From: Spirochaetota bacterium
Lineage (GTDB): Bacteria; Spirochaetota; Spirochaetia; Treponematales; UBA12059
Length of the DNA: 44,746 nt
NCBI GenBank assembly: GCA_029548805.1
Contig: JAKPMS010000148.1
Span: 1 to 44,746, forward strand
Direction of reading: 5' to 3'
A model generated the notes under the pieces. That model was not told the origin of the DNA. It saw only the letters and a program-made list of their open reading frames with translations, and did no database searches. This document shows, piece by piece, positions 8,165 through 16,332 of the stretch; the stretch's first letter is position 1, and each line of letters opens with the position of its first letter. A program made the translations under genes and the position numbers.

Positions 8165-8192
8165 ATTATATACCAAATAAGCGCAATATGAA
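8165..8192 (-). promoter_or_regulatory. ettA promoter abutting the start codon (possible leaderless mRNA)
   Basis: A perfect TATAAT (8165-8170, minus strand) lies 16 bases after TTCATA (8187-8192). Only six bases separate the -10 from the ATG at 8158, so transcription would begin at or next to the A of the start codon. No ribosome binding site is visible. Confidence 0.5.
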
Positions 8193-8314
8193 GATGACTT
8201 GTTCAAAAATTATGGCAGGGCCGGGAAAAAAAATAAAATTTTGGTTTTTTTTGGTTTAAACTGCAAGCGCTGTTAAAAGCAGCCGCGTTATCACTTTAGA
8301 AAAGGGGTATTGTA

Positions 8315-9487
8315 ATGAAAACAAAACTTGCTGTTTATGCTTTTGCCTTGGCCATCATGCTGTTTCCGTCCTGCCACTCCATGTCTGCAGACAGGAAATA
8401 CGAAGAACTAGTCAATTCCGGCATAAGCGGGGAAAGCTTGCTGGAAGCCATCAAGGACTTTGAAAAGCACAACCACAGGCATTTTCCGTCCAAAGTAGAT
8501 ATAGCCGCCTGCCATATGCTTAAAGGTGAATTCGAGCTGGCACGGGAGTATTTTTCAAGGGCGGAGGCTGTATTGGGCAAGACGGACAACAGTCCCATGA
8601 TACAGCAAAAAATCGGCCTTTTGTACGGCTCTTTGGCCCAACTGGCATTGCGCAAGCAAGATTATGACTCTGCCTTGAGCTATGTGGAAAAAGCAGTGGC
8701 AGTCAATACGGAAAGCCGCAAAAATTATGCATTCCTTAAAGCCCATATTCTTCTAGCAGACAACAAAGCGGAAGATGCTTTGGCCCAGTTTGACTCATCC
8801 TTAATGGAAAACCCCGATGCCTTTGCCCCTCATGATGCCAGAGCATACATGTATTTGCTGGCTATGCACTCAAGGCATGAAGACTGCATCAAAATAATGG
8901 AACAGTATTTTGACCAGTGGCCATACTTTCCCGGACTGGGCCAGTTTGCTTCCAGGGTATACGAAGAACATGGGGACCCGGGTAAAGCAGTGCTGGCTGC
9001 GTATCTGGAGCACGAATACAAGTCGGGAATTTACAAAACAGAGCACGGTGAATTTCTGAAAAGCCTGGATGACTTTTTCTCCAGGCTGCCTGGGCATTCG
9101 GGTTTTGACAAAAAGGCCATAGACAGCCTTAAAGAGGCAGAAAACAGCATTATGCTTGTAAAAAGCCTGTATATGCCTGAAGCAAAAGCTCCTACAAAAA
9201 AGGAAGGAGCCTTTTTTGTTGCGGAATACATAAGGCTTAAACTGAAAATTAAAAACGGACAAATTGACGGGCAGGTTTTTTCGGATTTCTTGGCCCTGGA
9301 AAAATACTTTAACATGTTTCCGGAATATTACTGGAACATCTGGCAGCTTGTGTTGCTGCTGACGCCGGAAACAAAAACGGATTTTCTGCCGCTGCTGGAA
9401 AAAATTATAAGGCTTGCTCCAGAAGGCATTTATGCTCAGGAAGCCTGGCGGGAGATAAGCTTGGCCATTGGATATTCAGCAAAATGA
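8315..9487 (+). CDS. TPR-like lipoprotein, first gene of the RND/giant-protein locus
   Basis: The 390-residue protein starts with a lipoprotein signal peptide whose lipobox-like FPSC places the acylated Cys at residue 20; spirochaete lipoboxes are loose. The rest is largely helical, with repeat-like segments resembling tetratricopeptide repeats (for example ALSYVEKAVAVNTESRKNY and EDALAQFDSSLMENPDAF). Such proteins usually act as periplasmic or outer-membrane scaffolds. AAGGGG lies 8 bases before the ATG. The stop overlaps the next start in ATGA. The 108 bases upstream hold no convincing promoter, only AT-rich sequence. The specific function is unknown. Confidence 0.8.
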   Translation: MKTKLAVYAFALAIMLFPSCHSMSADRKYEELVNSGISGESLLEAIKDFEKHNHRHFPSKVDIAACHMLKGEFELAREYFSRAEAVLGKTDNSPMIQQKIGLLYGSLAQLALRKQDYDSALSYVEKAVAVNTESRKNYAFLKAHILLADNKAEDALAQFDSSLMENPDAFAPHDARAYMYLLAMHSRHEDCIKIMEQYFDQWPYFPGLGQFASRVYEEHGDPGKAVLAAYLEHEYKSGIYKTEHGEFLKSLDDFFSRLPGHSGFDKKAIDSLKEAENSIMLVKSLYMPEAKAPTKKEGAFFVAEYIRLKLKIKNGQIDGQVFSDFLALEKYFNMFPEYYWNIWQLVLLLTPETKTDFLPLLEKIIRLAPEGIYAQEAWREISLAIGYSAK

Positions 9488-10170
9488 AAGCGGCCAAAGC
9501 CCTTTGCGCGCTTAAGGCAACATTGTTGCCGGCTATGCTTTTGGCCTGCCTGTCCTGCACAAATAGCCGGCAGCATTCAGATGGCAGCGCAGAAAAAGTA
9601 TATATAGCTGCCATCAATGCATATGGCTCCGAGGACTATCCAAAAGCCTTGGAATTGGCGCAAAGGGCTTTGAAGATTGACAAAAAGTTTTACCAGGCCC
9701 TCTTTCTTAAAGCCAAAATTCTTTTTTTTGACAACAAAATTGAAGAAGCTTTGCGGGTTTTTTCCCGGCTTGCTGCAAGCATGCCGGCATTTACCGAAGC
9801 CAGGCTATGGCAGATACGCTGCCAGATTTTATGCCAAAATTATGACTTGGCAGAAAAGGCCCTGGAAAAAGAGTTGTCTGTAAACCACAGCGACTGGAGG
9901 GTTTACAGCCTTTATGCCCTTTTGGGCGAAAAAACCGGCAATTACGAACAAAGGCTGGTAATGAACCGCAGGGCAGAAACCATTCTTGCGGATTCCGCCA
10001 AGCTTTATCTGGATCTGGCATTGAGCTGGGAGCTGATGGGCTTAAGTGCGCGCTCTGAAGAGTACATGAAAAAGGCCAGCTGCATCGGAGAGCTTTCTGC
10101 AACAATGGCGGAACTGGAAAAAAGCCTTAAGCAGACCGTGGCAGAAATGCGCAAAGCGGCAGCGCCATGA
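9484..10170 (+). CDS. Second TPR-like lipoprotein
   Basis: The 228-residue protein has a good lipobox, LLAC, with Cys at residue 22. The sequence after about residue 40 is a short TPR-like array (IAAINAYGSEDYPKALELA, then KFYQALFLKAKILFFDNKIE). It may be related to the preceding lipoprotein in architecture, though I cannot align them convincingly. Both ends overlap neighbours by ATGA, so it is translated as part of one polycistronic unit. It is probably an envelope-facing adaptor; the function is inferred only from context. Confidence 0.8.
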   Translation: MKAAKALCALKATLLPAMLLACLSCTNSRQHSDGSAEKVYIAAINAYGSEDYPKALELAQRALKIDKKFYQALFLKAKILFFDNKIEEALRVFSRLAASMPAFTEARLWQIRCQILCQNYDLAEKALEKELSVNHSDWRVYSLYALLGEKTGNYEQRLVMNRRAETILADSAKLYLDLALSWELMGLSARSEEYMKKASCIGELSATMAELEKSLKQTVAEMRKAAAP

Positions 10171-10730
10171 AAAAAATACAGCCTTGCCTTGCTGTTTTGC
10201 TTTTTGTTCCGCTTTTTGTTTCGTGCATGACAGGCCGCATGCATGATGCCTTTTATTCCGCAGACGGGCTTGGCCTGCCGGTGTTTTTCCAAATAGCAAA
10301 CGTGAGTGTACAGCTTGACCATTTAGAGGAGGCCTCCCTGGCAGGACAAGTCAGGACCATGGGAGATACCTTTTTGCTAGCCAGGCAAAATGCTTGCCAT
10401 GAATCTGCCGTTAAATTCTATATTGACATAAGCATAAGCCAGCGCTCATTTACCCAGGGCAGCAACTTTTACAACAGCATTTTTATTGCATGCACGGTCA
10501 GGGACAGTGCGGGCAAAGTGCTGGCGCTGGAGAATGAATGCATAAGCGGCTACAGAAGTATAGAAAACACAAGCTACCTTGGTAAAGCTTTAAGCAGAAT
10601 ACTGAAACGTGTCATTTCTGCTTTTGGCAATGCTAAAAATGCTATTGCATGGCTGGGCGCGCAAAAAGGCAAAACGGAAAAGCTGCATGCGTGCTGCTGG
10701 AAAAACCAGGGTATGCCGCATGCATCGTAA
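10167..10730 (+). CDS. Small lipoprotein of unknown function
   Basis: The 187-residue protein has a lipoprotein signal peptide with FVSC (Cys 20). I do not recognise the mature part. Residues about 30-135 look like a compact mixed alpha/beta domain with beta-prone stretches (FQIANVSVQL, VKFYIDISISQRSF, IFIACTVRD). The last 35 residues are basic and contain two adjacent Cys. It overlaps the previous gene by ATGA and the TolC-like gene by 11 bases. Its position among pump genes suggests an outer-membrane accessory factor, but there is no sequence proof. Confidence 0.7.
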   Translation: MKKIQPCLAVLLFVPLFVSCMTGRMHDAFYSADGLGLPVFFQIANVSVQLDHLEEASLAGQVRTMGDTFLLARQNACHESAVKFYIDISISQRSFTQGSNFYNSIFIACTVRDSAGKVLALENECISGYRSIENTSYLGKALSRILKRVISAFGNAKNAIAWLGAQKGKTEKLHACCWKNQGMPHAS

Positions 10731-12123
10731 AAGGCTGCAAGCATTTGTTGCTGCCGCAATTCTTTTTTTGGCCATGCCAGAAGCAGCCATTGGAGAAAGC
10801 TCCCTGATAATATTTGATACAGCGGATGCGGCTGTGGACTTTGGTGTAAAAAGGTCGCAGCTTTACAAGCTGCAAAGGCAAAGCATGCTGGAAACCATGG
10901 CTGCTGCCAAAAAGGCCTATCATAACTTTTTGCCCGTTTTAGGAATAAGCTTTTCCGAGTCTGATACCGTAAATATGCTTTCTGCCGACTCAAGGACAAA
11001 AATGCTCCAGTTTTCCGTAACACATAGCCTGTATGACGGAGGCAGGAAGAAGCAGGCTTATGAGGCAGGAAAAATCTATGCCCTTTATGCTTACCAGGAA
11101 TATGAAAACCAGCTTTGCAGCTATAAATCCGAAATTGCCAACCTGTATCGTGCCATAGTAATGCAGCAAGAAATGCTGCTAATAAAAAATAAGCTTTTTT
11201 CCATAGCTGCTGCCCAGCTGGCAATAATGGAAAAAGAGGTAGAGCTGGGTTTTGCACTGGAAACGGATTATCTGGAATACAAAATATCCTTTATTCAGAT
11301 AGAAGAAGAAAAAGAGCAGCTTGAGCGGGATACAAAAAACTTGAAACTAAAGCTGGCGTATATGCTTGAATTGCCGGAAAGCCAGGAGCTGCTTGTAAGC
11401 GGTCAATCCGGGCTGGAAAAAGCCCGCCTTATTTACGAGCCCAAACTGGAACAGATCTGGAAACTGGCAAAAGCCGCCAGCACTGAATTAAAAAAACGGG
11501 AATACGACTTTGTTTCCATGCAAAAAAGCGCAGAACTGGACAGGCGCTGGTACCTGCCAAACATCAGCCTGGTCGGCACGCTTGCTTTCAGCGGAAACGC
11601 ATATCCCCTGACAGAGCCAAAGTATAGCCTAAAGCTTACATTTGATTTTGACAAGCCTGCCGGCTTTCCTTTTAGTATGGATAGCAGCAGCTCTTTTGAC
11701 GGCAAACGCATTAACAGTATAAGCAATTCCATGAATGCTTCCATAAAGCCCCCATTGGGCATAGCCAGCCAAAAGCGGCAGGCCAGCCTGCAGGCAATAC
11801 AGGGGCTTATGCAAATATCGGCCTATGAGCGGGAATTAAAATCAAAAGTCAGGGACCTGGTTATAGCACATGACAATACCGTAAGGATGATAGAAAGCAG
11901 CCGCAAAACCATTGAGCTGATGGAGAAACGCTTGGAGTTTACAGAGCTACAGCTAGCAGCCGGAGAAATAAAGCAAATAGATTACCTAAAAAACCTGGAG
12001 GAGCTTGCCAAGATGAAAGTAGCACTTTTTGAGCTGGAAGCCAAGGAAGACAACCTGGAGCAAAGCCTGGAAATACTGGCTTTTCTTCCGTTTGGAGAAC
12101 TTAAAAATGTATGCTCAATGTAA
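10720..12123 (+). CDS. TolC-family outer membrane efflux protein
   Basis: TolC-type proteins form trimeric outer-membrane channels for tripartite pumps. The ATG at 10720 gives a clean Sec signal peptide (MHRKRLQAF, a hydrophobic core, then EAAIG/E); a longer frame from 10609 would bury the signal. The mature part is two long helical repeats with the family motif FSVTHSLYDGGRKKQAYEAG in the first half. The second repeat (from about residue 240) has LVGTLAFSGNAYPL and LTFDFDKPAGFPF strands before the last coiled coil. Length (467 residues) is normal. It overlaps the MFP gene by 17 bases, so pump assembly is co-translated. Confidence 0.85.
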   Translation: MHRKRLQAFVAAAILFLAMPEAAIGESSLIIFDTADAAVDFGVKRSQLYKLQRQSMLETMAAAKKAYHNFLPVLGISFSESDTVNMLSADSRTKMLQFSVTHSLYDGGRKKQAYEAGKIYALYAYQEYENQLCSYKSEIANLYRAIVMQQEMLLIKNKLFSIAAAQLAIMEKEVELGFALETDYLEYKISFIQIEEEKEQLERDTKNLKLKLAYMLELPESQELLVSGQSGLEKARLIYEPKLEQIWKLAKAASTELKKREYDFVSMQKSAELDRRWYLPNISLVGTLAFSGNAYPLTEPKYSLKLTFDFDKPAGFPFSMDSSSSFDGKRINSISNSMNASIKPPLGIASQKRQASLQAIQGLMQISAYERELKSKVRDLVIAHDNTVRMIESSRKTIELMEKRLEFTELQLAAGEIKQIDYLKNLEELAKMKVALFELEAKEDNLEQSLEILAFLPFGELKNVCSM

Positions 12124-13462
12124 AATTTATATAACTGCCTTGTTATGCATGCTTGCCTGTCTTTGCGCCTGCCCGAGTTACAGGGCCTATGAGGCTGCTG
12201 ATGCGCCAAAGCCGGATTTTAGTCTGGTCCAGGCCAGCAACAAAAAGTTTGACAATGATTTGGCATGCTTTGGAAGTATAGCCATCAGGACAAAAAATGA
12301 TATTACAGTCAGGGTGCAGGGCATTATAAACAATGTTTTTGTAAAGGAAGGAAGCCTTGTCACAGCAGGGCAGGCCATAGCAAGCCTTCAGAATGTACAG
12401 CTGGAAATACAGAAGGAACAGTATGAAAATGCGCTAAGGTCCGGAAGAGCAGCATTGGCCATGGCAGAGGCCAGGCTGGAGGAAGCCAGCTTGGCGGTTG
12501 AAGGCCGCTATATTGCCATGGATAAAAAGCGCCTGGAACTTGAACAGCTTGAGCTGGAACTTGCGGAAGAGCAGGAAATACTTAAAAGCAAAAAGGATCT
12601 GTACGAACTTGGCGGAATTACAGAAGCAGCTTACAGAAATTTGCAATTGTCCCGCGCCGCAAAAGAAGCAGGCATAAGCATTTTAAAAAAGGAAATGGAA
12701 ATAAGCGAGCTTGGCTTAAGGGACATAGACCTTTTGAATGCCGGCCTGGAAATACCAGAGGATTATGCCAAAAAAAAACGCGCAATAATTTTGCTTAACA
12801 CAAGGAGTGCGGAGGCCGAACTGGTATCGGCCAGGGCCGCTTTGGCCAATGCCGAAAAAAGCCTTGATTCCATCATGCGGCTTATTTCCGATCTTACCGT
12901 CAGGTCTGCAACAAACGGGACAATAGCTGCCATTTATTTCCAGAAAGGGGAGCATGTTTCGGAATATGAAAAGCTGGCTACAGTAATGGACAGCTCAAGG
13001 CTGTTTGCAATATTTTATATACAGGAAGAAGATATAACAGGGTTCGAGATTGGCAGCCCCATGACAATCGAAATACCCTCCCTTAAAAAAACGATACATT
13101 CGGAGCTGGAAGAGATATCCCCCCTGGCGGACCCCCAAAGCGGCAATTTTATTGTCAAGGCAGTTTTGGAAAACGCCGACCTGTCCATAAAACCTGGCAT
13201 GTTTGCAAAATGTGTAATACCCAGAAAAAACGAAGAATATTACCCTGTCATTCCGGAAAGCGCCCTGGTAAAAGTGGGCAATTCCGAGGGAAGCGTGTTC
13301 TGCGCAAGCAATGGTTTTGCCGTTTTAAAAACCGTACAGCTGTTTGCAATAAAGGACGGATTCGCATGGATCAAAAACGGTTTGTCAGAAGGAGAAACCC
13401 TTGTTGACAAGCCATCGCCTTTTTTAAAGGAAGGAGAAAAAATTTATTGCAATGAAAAATAA
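12107..13462 (+). CDS. RND-type membrane fusion protein (periplasmic adaptor lipoprotein)
   Basis: Membrane fusion proteins link an RND permease to TolC. The ATG at 12107 has GGAG eight bases upstream and gives a lipoprotein-type signal with LCAC (Cys 22). After it come a lipoyl-like half (VRVQGIINNVFVKEGSLVTAGQAIASLQ), a long coiled-coil hairpin (about residues 95-260), the second lipoyl half (SATNGTIAAIYFQKGEHV), and beta-barrel and membrane-proximal domains (PVIPESALVKVGN). The order is that of AcrA/HlyD-type RND adaptors. The 451-residue length is a little longer than AcrA, mostly in the coiled coil. It overlaps the genes on both sides. Confidence 0.85.
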   Translation: MYAQCKIYITALLCMLACLCACPSYRAYEAADAPKPDFSLVQASNKKFDNDLACFGSIAIRTKNDITVRVQGIINNVFVKEGSLVTAGQAIASLQNVQLEIQKEQYENALRSGRAALAMAEARLEEASLAVEGRYIAMDKKRLELEQLELELAEEQEILKSKKDLYELGGITEAAYRNLQLSRAAKEAGISILKKEMEISELGLRDIDLLNAGLEIPEDYAKKKRAIILLNTRSAEAELVSARAALANAEKSLDSIMRLISDLTVRSATNGTIAAIYFQKGEHVSEYEKLATVMDSSRLFAIFYIQEEDITGFEIGSPMTIEIPSLKKTIHSELEEISPLADPQSGNFIVKAVLENADLSIKPGMFAKCVIPRKNEEYYPVIPESALVKVGNSEGSVFCASNGFAVLKTVQLFAIKDGFAWIKNGLSEGETLVDKPSPFLKEGEKIYCNEK

Positions 13463-14867
13463 ACTGGGTTCATGCTGCAAGCTTCTTTTGGCATTGTTCA
13501 TTATTGTCCTGCCGGTTAGCGCCTGCTCAATACTTAGCTGGGAAGCATTTGAAATATTTTGTTCGGTAAACGAAAAAGACGAGTATTACCAGGCAGATAC
13601 AATCATTCTGGATTTCTCCATTTTGCCGGACAAAAAAAGCATGGAAGAAAAGGCAAGCCTGCTGTCAAACAACCTGGCTGTGAACACAAAAAAGTGCTGG
13701 CATGGCAATTCATTGCATTTATGTCCGGTGGGTTCCTGGCAAAAGGGGCAAACTTACAAGCTGATCATTGATGGCTCGGTAAAAATGAATGACGGACGCA
13801 TTTACAATAGCGGCCTGTTCAGGGCTTTTTGTTACGGAGAGCCTGGCAACGAGTTCACGCTAAAAGACAGCTTTTGGCAAGAAGATTCCCTTACCCTTTG
13901 TTTTTCCAAACCGGTATCCATAAGCTCATTCCGGGAAAAATTCAGCCTGCAGCCTTATTTGGATTGCCAATACACATATTCGGAAGATCTTATGAGCGTC
14001 AACGTAAAGCCCAAAACCAAATGCCGGCCAAATGTCCATTACAAATGGAGGCTGGCCGATATGGTTTCATCCGACGGCTATCTTATGAAACGGGAATATA
14101 CAGGAATGATTTCCGGGATCATGGATTCCGAAATTCCGGAATTGCTTTCTGTATGCCCCGTGGACTATTCGGCTGCAGGGTCGTTATGGTATTACGGGCT
14201 GGAGCTGGACGGCAATTTGTATGAATGGCAGGCTGCTGGGTTTTCTTTTTCAAAAGCCATGGATGCGGAAAGTGTCAAAACCGGGATCAGTTTTGTGCCG
14301 TCCATACAGGGCTATTTGGTCAAAGAAGATGACAAGCATTTCATTTTTATTCCTGATGGCAGCTATGAACCCAAAAAGGAATACCGCCTGAATGTTTCAA
14401 AAACAATAAGGGACAGCTCGGGGCTAAATCTGCATGATGATAGCGTCATCCTTTTTGAGACAGCCAATGATTACCTGAATATAACTTCCATCATGCTGGA
14501 CGACAAGGAAGTGGCGGTACAGGCCGATGTGGACATATACGAACATGTACTTCAGCCTTCAGGCCGCATTTCTGCCTGTATAAGTTTTTCCACACAAATA
14601 CCCCGAGCAAAGCAGAGTGCGGCACTGGCATGCATTTCATGCAATGCCTACTTTCCCGCAGAAGCAGCCAACCCGGCGCTGATTTCCGCAAGTTGGTCAG
14701 ACCCTCCATTTTGCATCCATTTGACCTGGGAAGGATTTTCCAAAAGCACTCCAGGCATAGCCAAGTATTATAAACTGGGTATCAGGGGCGGAAAATCCGG
14801 AATTTGCAACATGGCAGGAGAATACCTAAAGGAGGATCAATGCATTATCATAAAGCTTGCGCAATGA
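13452..14867 (+). CDS. Ig-like (Big_5/SbsA-type) lipoprotein A
   Basis: The 471-residue protein has a lipobox VSAC (Cys 25). The mature part seems to be built of bacterial Ig-like domains of the Big_5 kind, with repeated segments of the form FSKAMDAESVKTGISFVP followed by KKEYRLNVSKTIRDSSGLNL. At least three such units can be counted (from about residues 45, 140 and 250). Such domains are common in surface and S-layer proteins and act as spacers or adhesins. It overlaps the MFP gene by 11 bases and the next gene by 28. It resembles the next gene in architecture, suggesting an old duplication. Confidence 0.72.
   Translation: MKNKLGSCCKLLLALFIIVLPVSACSILSWEAFEIFCSVNEKDEYYQADTIILDFSILPDKKSMEEKASLLSNNLAVNTKKCWHGNSLHLCPVGSWQKGQTYKLIIDGSVKMNDGRIYNSGLFRAFCYGEPGNEFTLKDSFWQEDSLTLCFSKPVSISSFREKFSLQPYLDCQYTYSEDLMSVNVKPKTKCRPNVHYKWRLADMVSSDGYLMKREYTGMISGIMDSEIPELLSVCPVDYSAAGSLWYYGLELDGNLYEWQAAGFSFSKAMDAESVKTGISFVPSIQGYLVKEDDKHFIFIPDGSYEPKKEYRLNVSKTIRDSSGLNLHDDSVILFETANDYLNITSIMLDDKEVAVQADVDIYEHVLQPSGRISACISFSTQIPRAKQSAALACISCNAYFPAEAANPALISASWSDPPFCIHLTWEGFSKSTPGIAKYYKLGIRGGKSGICNMAGEYLKEDQCIIIKLAQ
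14829..14835 (+). promoter_or_regulatory. Strong internal ribosome binding site
   Basis: AAGGAGG lies four bases before the ATG at 14840, inside the end of the preceding gene. It decides the start of Ig-like lipoprotein B over an in-frame ATG at 14804. Confidence 0.8.
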
Positions 14868-16330
14868 CAGCCCTATTGCTTTTTTCCTGCGGATCCTGGA
14901 TATTCCCGCCGCTGGAGGTCTTGTCGATTGAAACCGGACAGGATATATCCATTCTTTTTTCTTCCAGGCCGTCAGCTATATCCATAAAAAAGGCCATGTC
15001 GGTAAACAGGGATGGAACCCAGATAAGCGGGCAATTTCTTTTTAATGACAGACTGCTGCGCTTTGTACCATTTGACGGACTGCCTGCTGGCCATGAATAC
15101 TCAGTGCTTATCAGCACTGCAGCAGAAGACGAAAAGGGCAATTCCCTGCTGGAAAATTTCAGCTACCATTTCAATACCAAGACGGATACTAAAGCCCCAA
15201 AAGTAATAAGCGTATATCCAGAGGACGGGCATAGCCTGGATGACAAGCTGGAAGAAATAAGAGTGGAATTTTCCAAAGCTGTTGATACGCTGTCTTTTAT
15301 GGATGCAATCCAGATCAATCCCGCAATGGAATACATATCCAAATGGTCTGGCAACGATACAATCGTCAGTCTTGTTCCAGCCCATCCGCCAGCCTTGGGC
15401 ACCCGTTATTTTATTAGCCTTTCTGAAGCTCTGCGCGACAAAAACAAAAATTGCCTGGAAGAAGCGTTCAGCTCAAGCTTCCTGTACGGAACGGATACAA
15501 CAGCTCCGGAATTGTGCCTTAGCTGGAGTTCATCCGAATTTAATGCAGTTCCGCTTGCTGACGGCTGCAGGAATTCGGGCATAGCTTCCGATGCGGAAAT
15601 ACTGTTTGCATTCAACGAGCCTGTAGCCATTGATGCAATAGCCGGGCTGGTGGAAATTCAGCCGGGCATTTCGTATTCGCTGCTTTTGGACCATAAAACC
15701 AAAAAGGAAGCCAAGCTTGTGTTTGCAAAAAGGCCGGAATGGAACAGGGAGTACCTCCTGAAGCTTTCTGCTGGAGCAAGCGACCTGTCAGGCAACAAAA
15801 TGCGGAACGAATTGTCCTTCAAGCTGCTTTTTGACTCTGAGGCATTTAGACCCGTGGTCTTTGAAGGCGGCTTTCTGCTAAACGGCATTGACAATTGGGT
15901 GGAAATAAACAGGGATACGGAATTTTCGGACATTTTGCTGGATGCGTCAGTTTTTCAGCCGGCAGCCGGAATCGGCCAGCCAACAAAACTGTTCATGGTT
16001 TTCAGGATATCCGAATGCGCAAATGCTTTGTCCCTTGTGGCTGCAATGAACGCCATAAAAGTATCATCCACCAATGCCTGCGTGGACATATCCGTAAAGG
16101 CAATTAGAATTTTGTTGCGTGAAGAATACGAGCTGTTGGAAGTGTACGGATTTGTTCCGGACAATCCTGTTGGTACGGAAGGCGGGAAGCTGTCTGTTGC
16201 CGAACTGGATCTGGAGCTAGGAAATTCATGCAGGCAGGGTTTTGTAATTTTTTCAATAGATAACACACTAAAGGATACGCTGGGCAATGCCATGACAGAA
16301 TCCTGCGTGTTGACATACAACAAGTATTGA
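14840..16330 (+). CDS. Ig-like (Big_5/SbsA-type) lipoprotein B
   Basis: The 496-residue protein begins with a short lipoprotein signal and LFSC (Cys 17). Several Big_5-like domains follow; the clearest runs from about residue 115 with VISVYPEDGHSLDDKLEEIRV, then FSKAVD, and ends in a LRDKNKNCLEE turn. Another has LFAFNEPVAIDAIAG and ASDLSGNKMRNE. The last 120 residues differ and contain VFRISECANAL and a strand-rich tail. The protein is likely exported to the envelope. It is the second of two tandem genes with this architecture, immediately before the two RND genes, and could be a structural part or substrate of that machinery. Confidence 0.72.
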   Translation: MHYHKACAMTALLLFSCGSWIFPPLEVLSIETGQDISILFSSRPSAISIKKAMSVNRDGTQISGQFLFNDRLLRFVPFDGLPAGHEYSVLISTAAEDEKGNSLLENFSYHFNTKTDTKAPKVISVYPEDGHSLDDKLEEIRVEFSKAVDTLSFMDAIQINPAMEYISKWSGNDTIVSLVPAHPPALGTRYFISLSEALRDKNKNCLEEAFSSSFLYGTDTTAPELCLSWSSSEFNAVPLADGCRNSGIASDAEILFAFNEPVAIDAIAGLVEIQPGISYSLLLDHKTKKEAKLVFAKRPEWNREYLLKLSAGASDLSGNKMRNELSFKLLFDSEAFRPVVFEGGFLLNGIDNWVEINRDTEFSDILLDASVFQPAAGIGQPTKLFMVFRISECANALSLVAAMNAIKVSSTNACVDISVKAIRILLREEYELLEVYGFVPDNPVGTEGGKLSVAELDLELGNSCRQGFVIFSIDNTLKDTLGNAMTESCVLTYNKY

Positions 16331-16332
16331 AA

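Noticed and set aside
7295-8191. 298-codon plus-strand frame
   Set aside because: It is also antisense to ettA and has low-complexity hydrophobic composition typical of a shadow frame.
8207-8314. Promoter for the lipoprotein/RND locus
   Set aside because: TTGGTT with TAAAAG at 17-base spacing was considered, but both boxes are poor matches in an AT-rich stretch.
10574-11257. 227-codon minus-strand frame over the TolC-like gene
   Set aside because: The opposite strand encodes a clear signal peptide and TolC motifs with overlaps to both neighbours.
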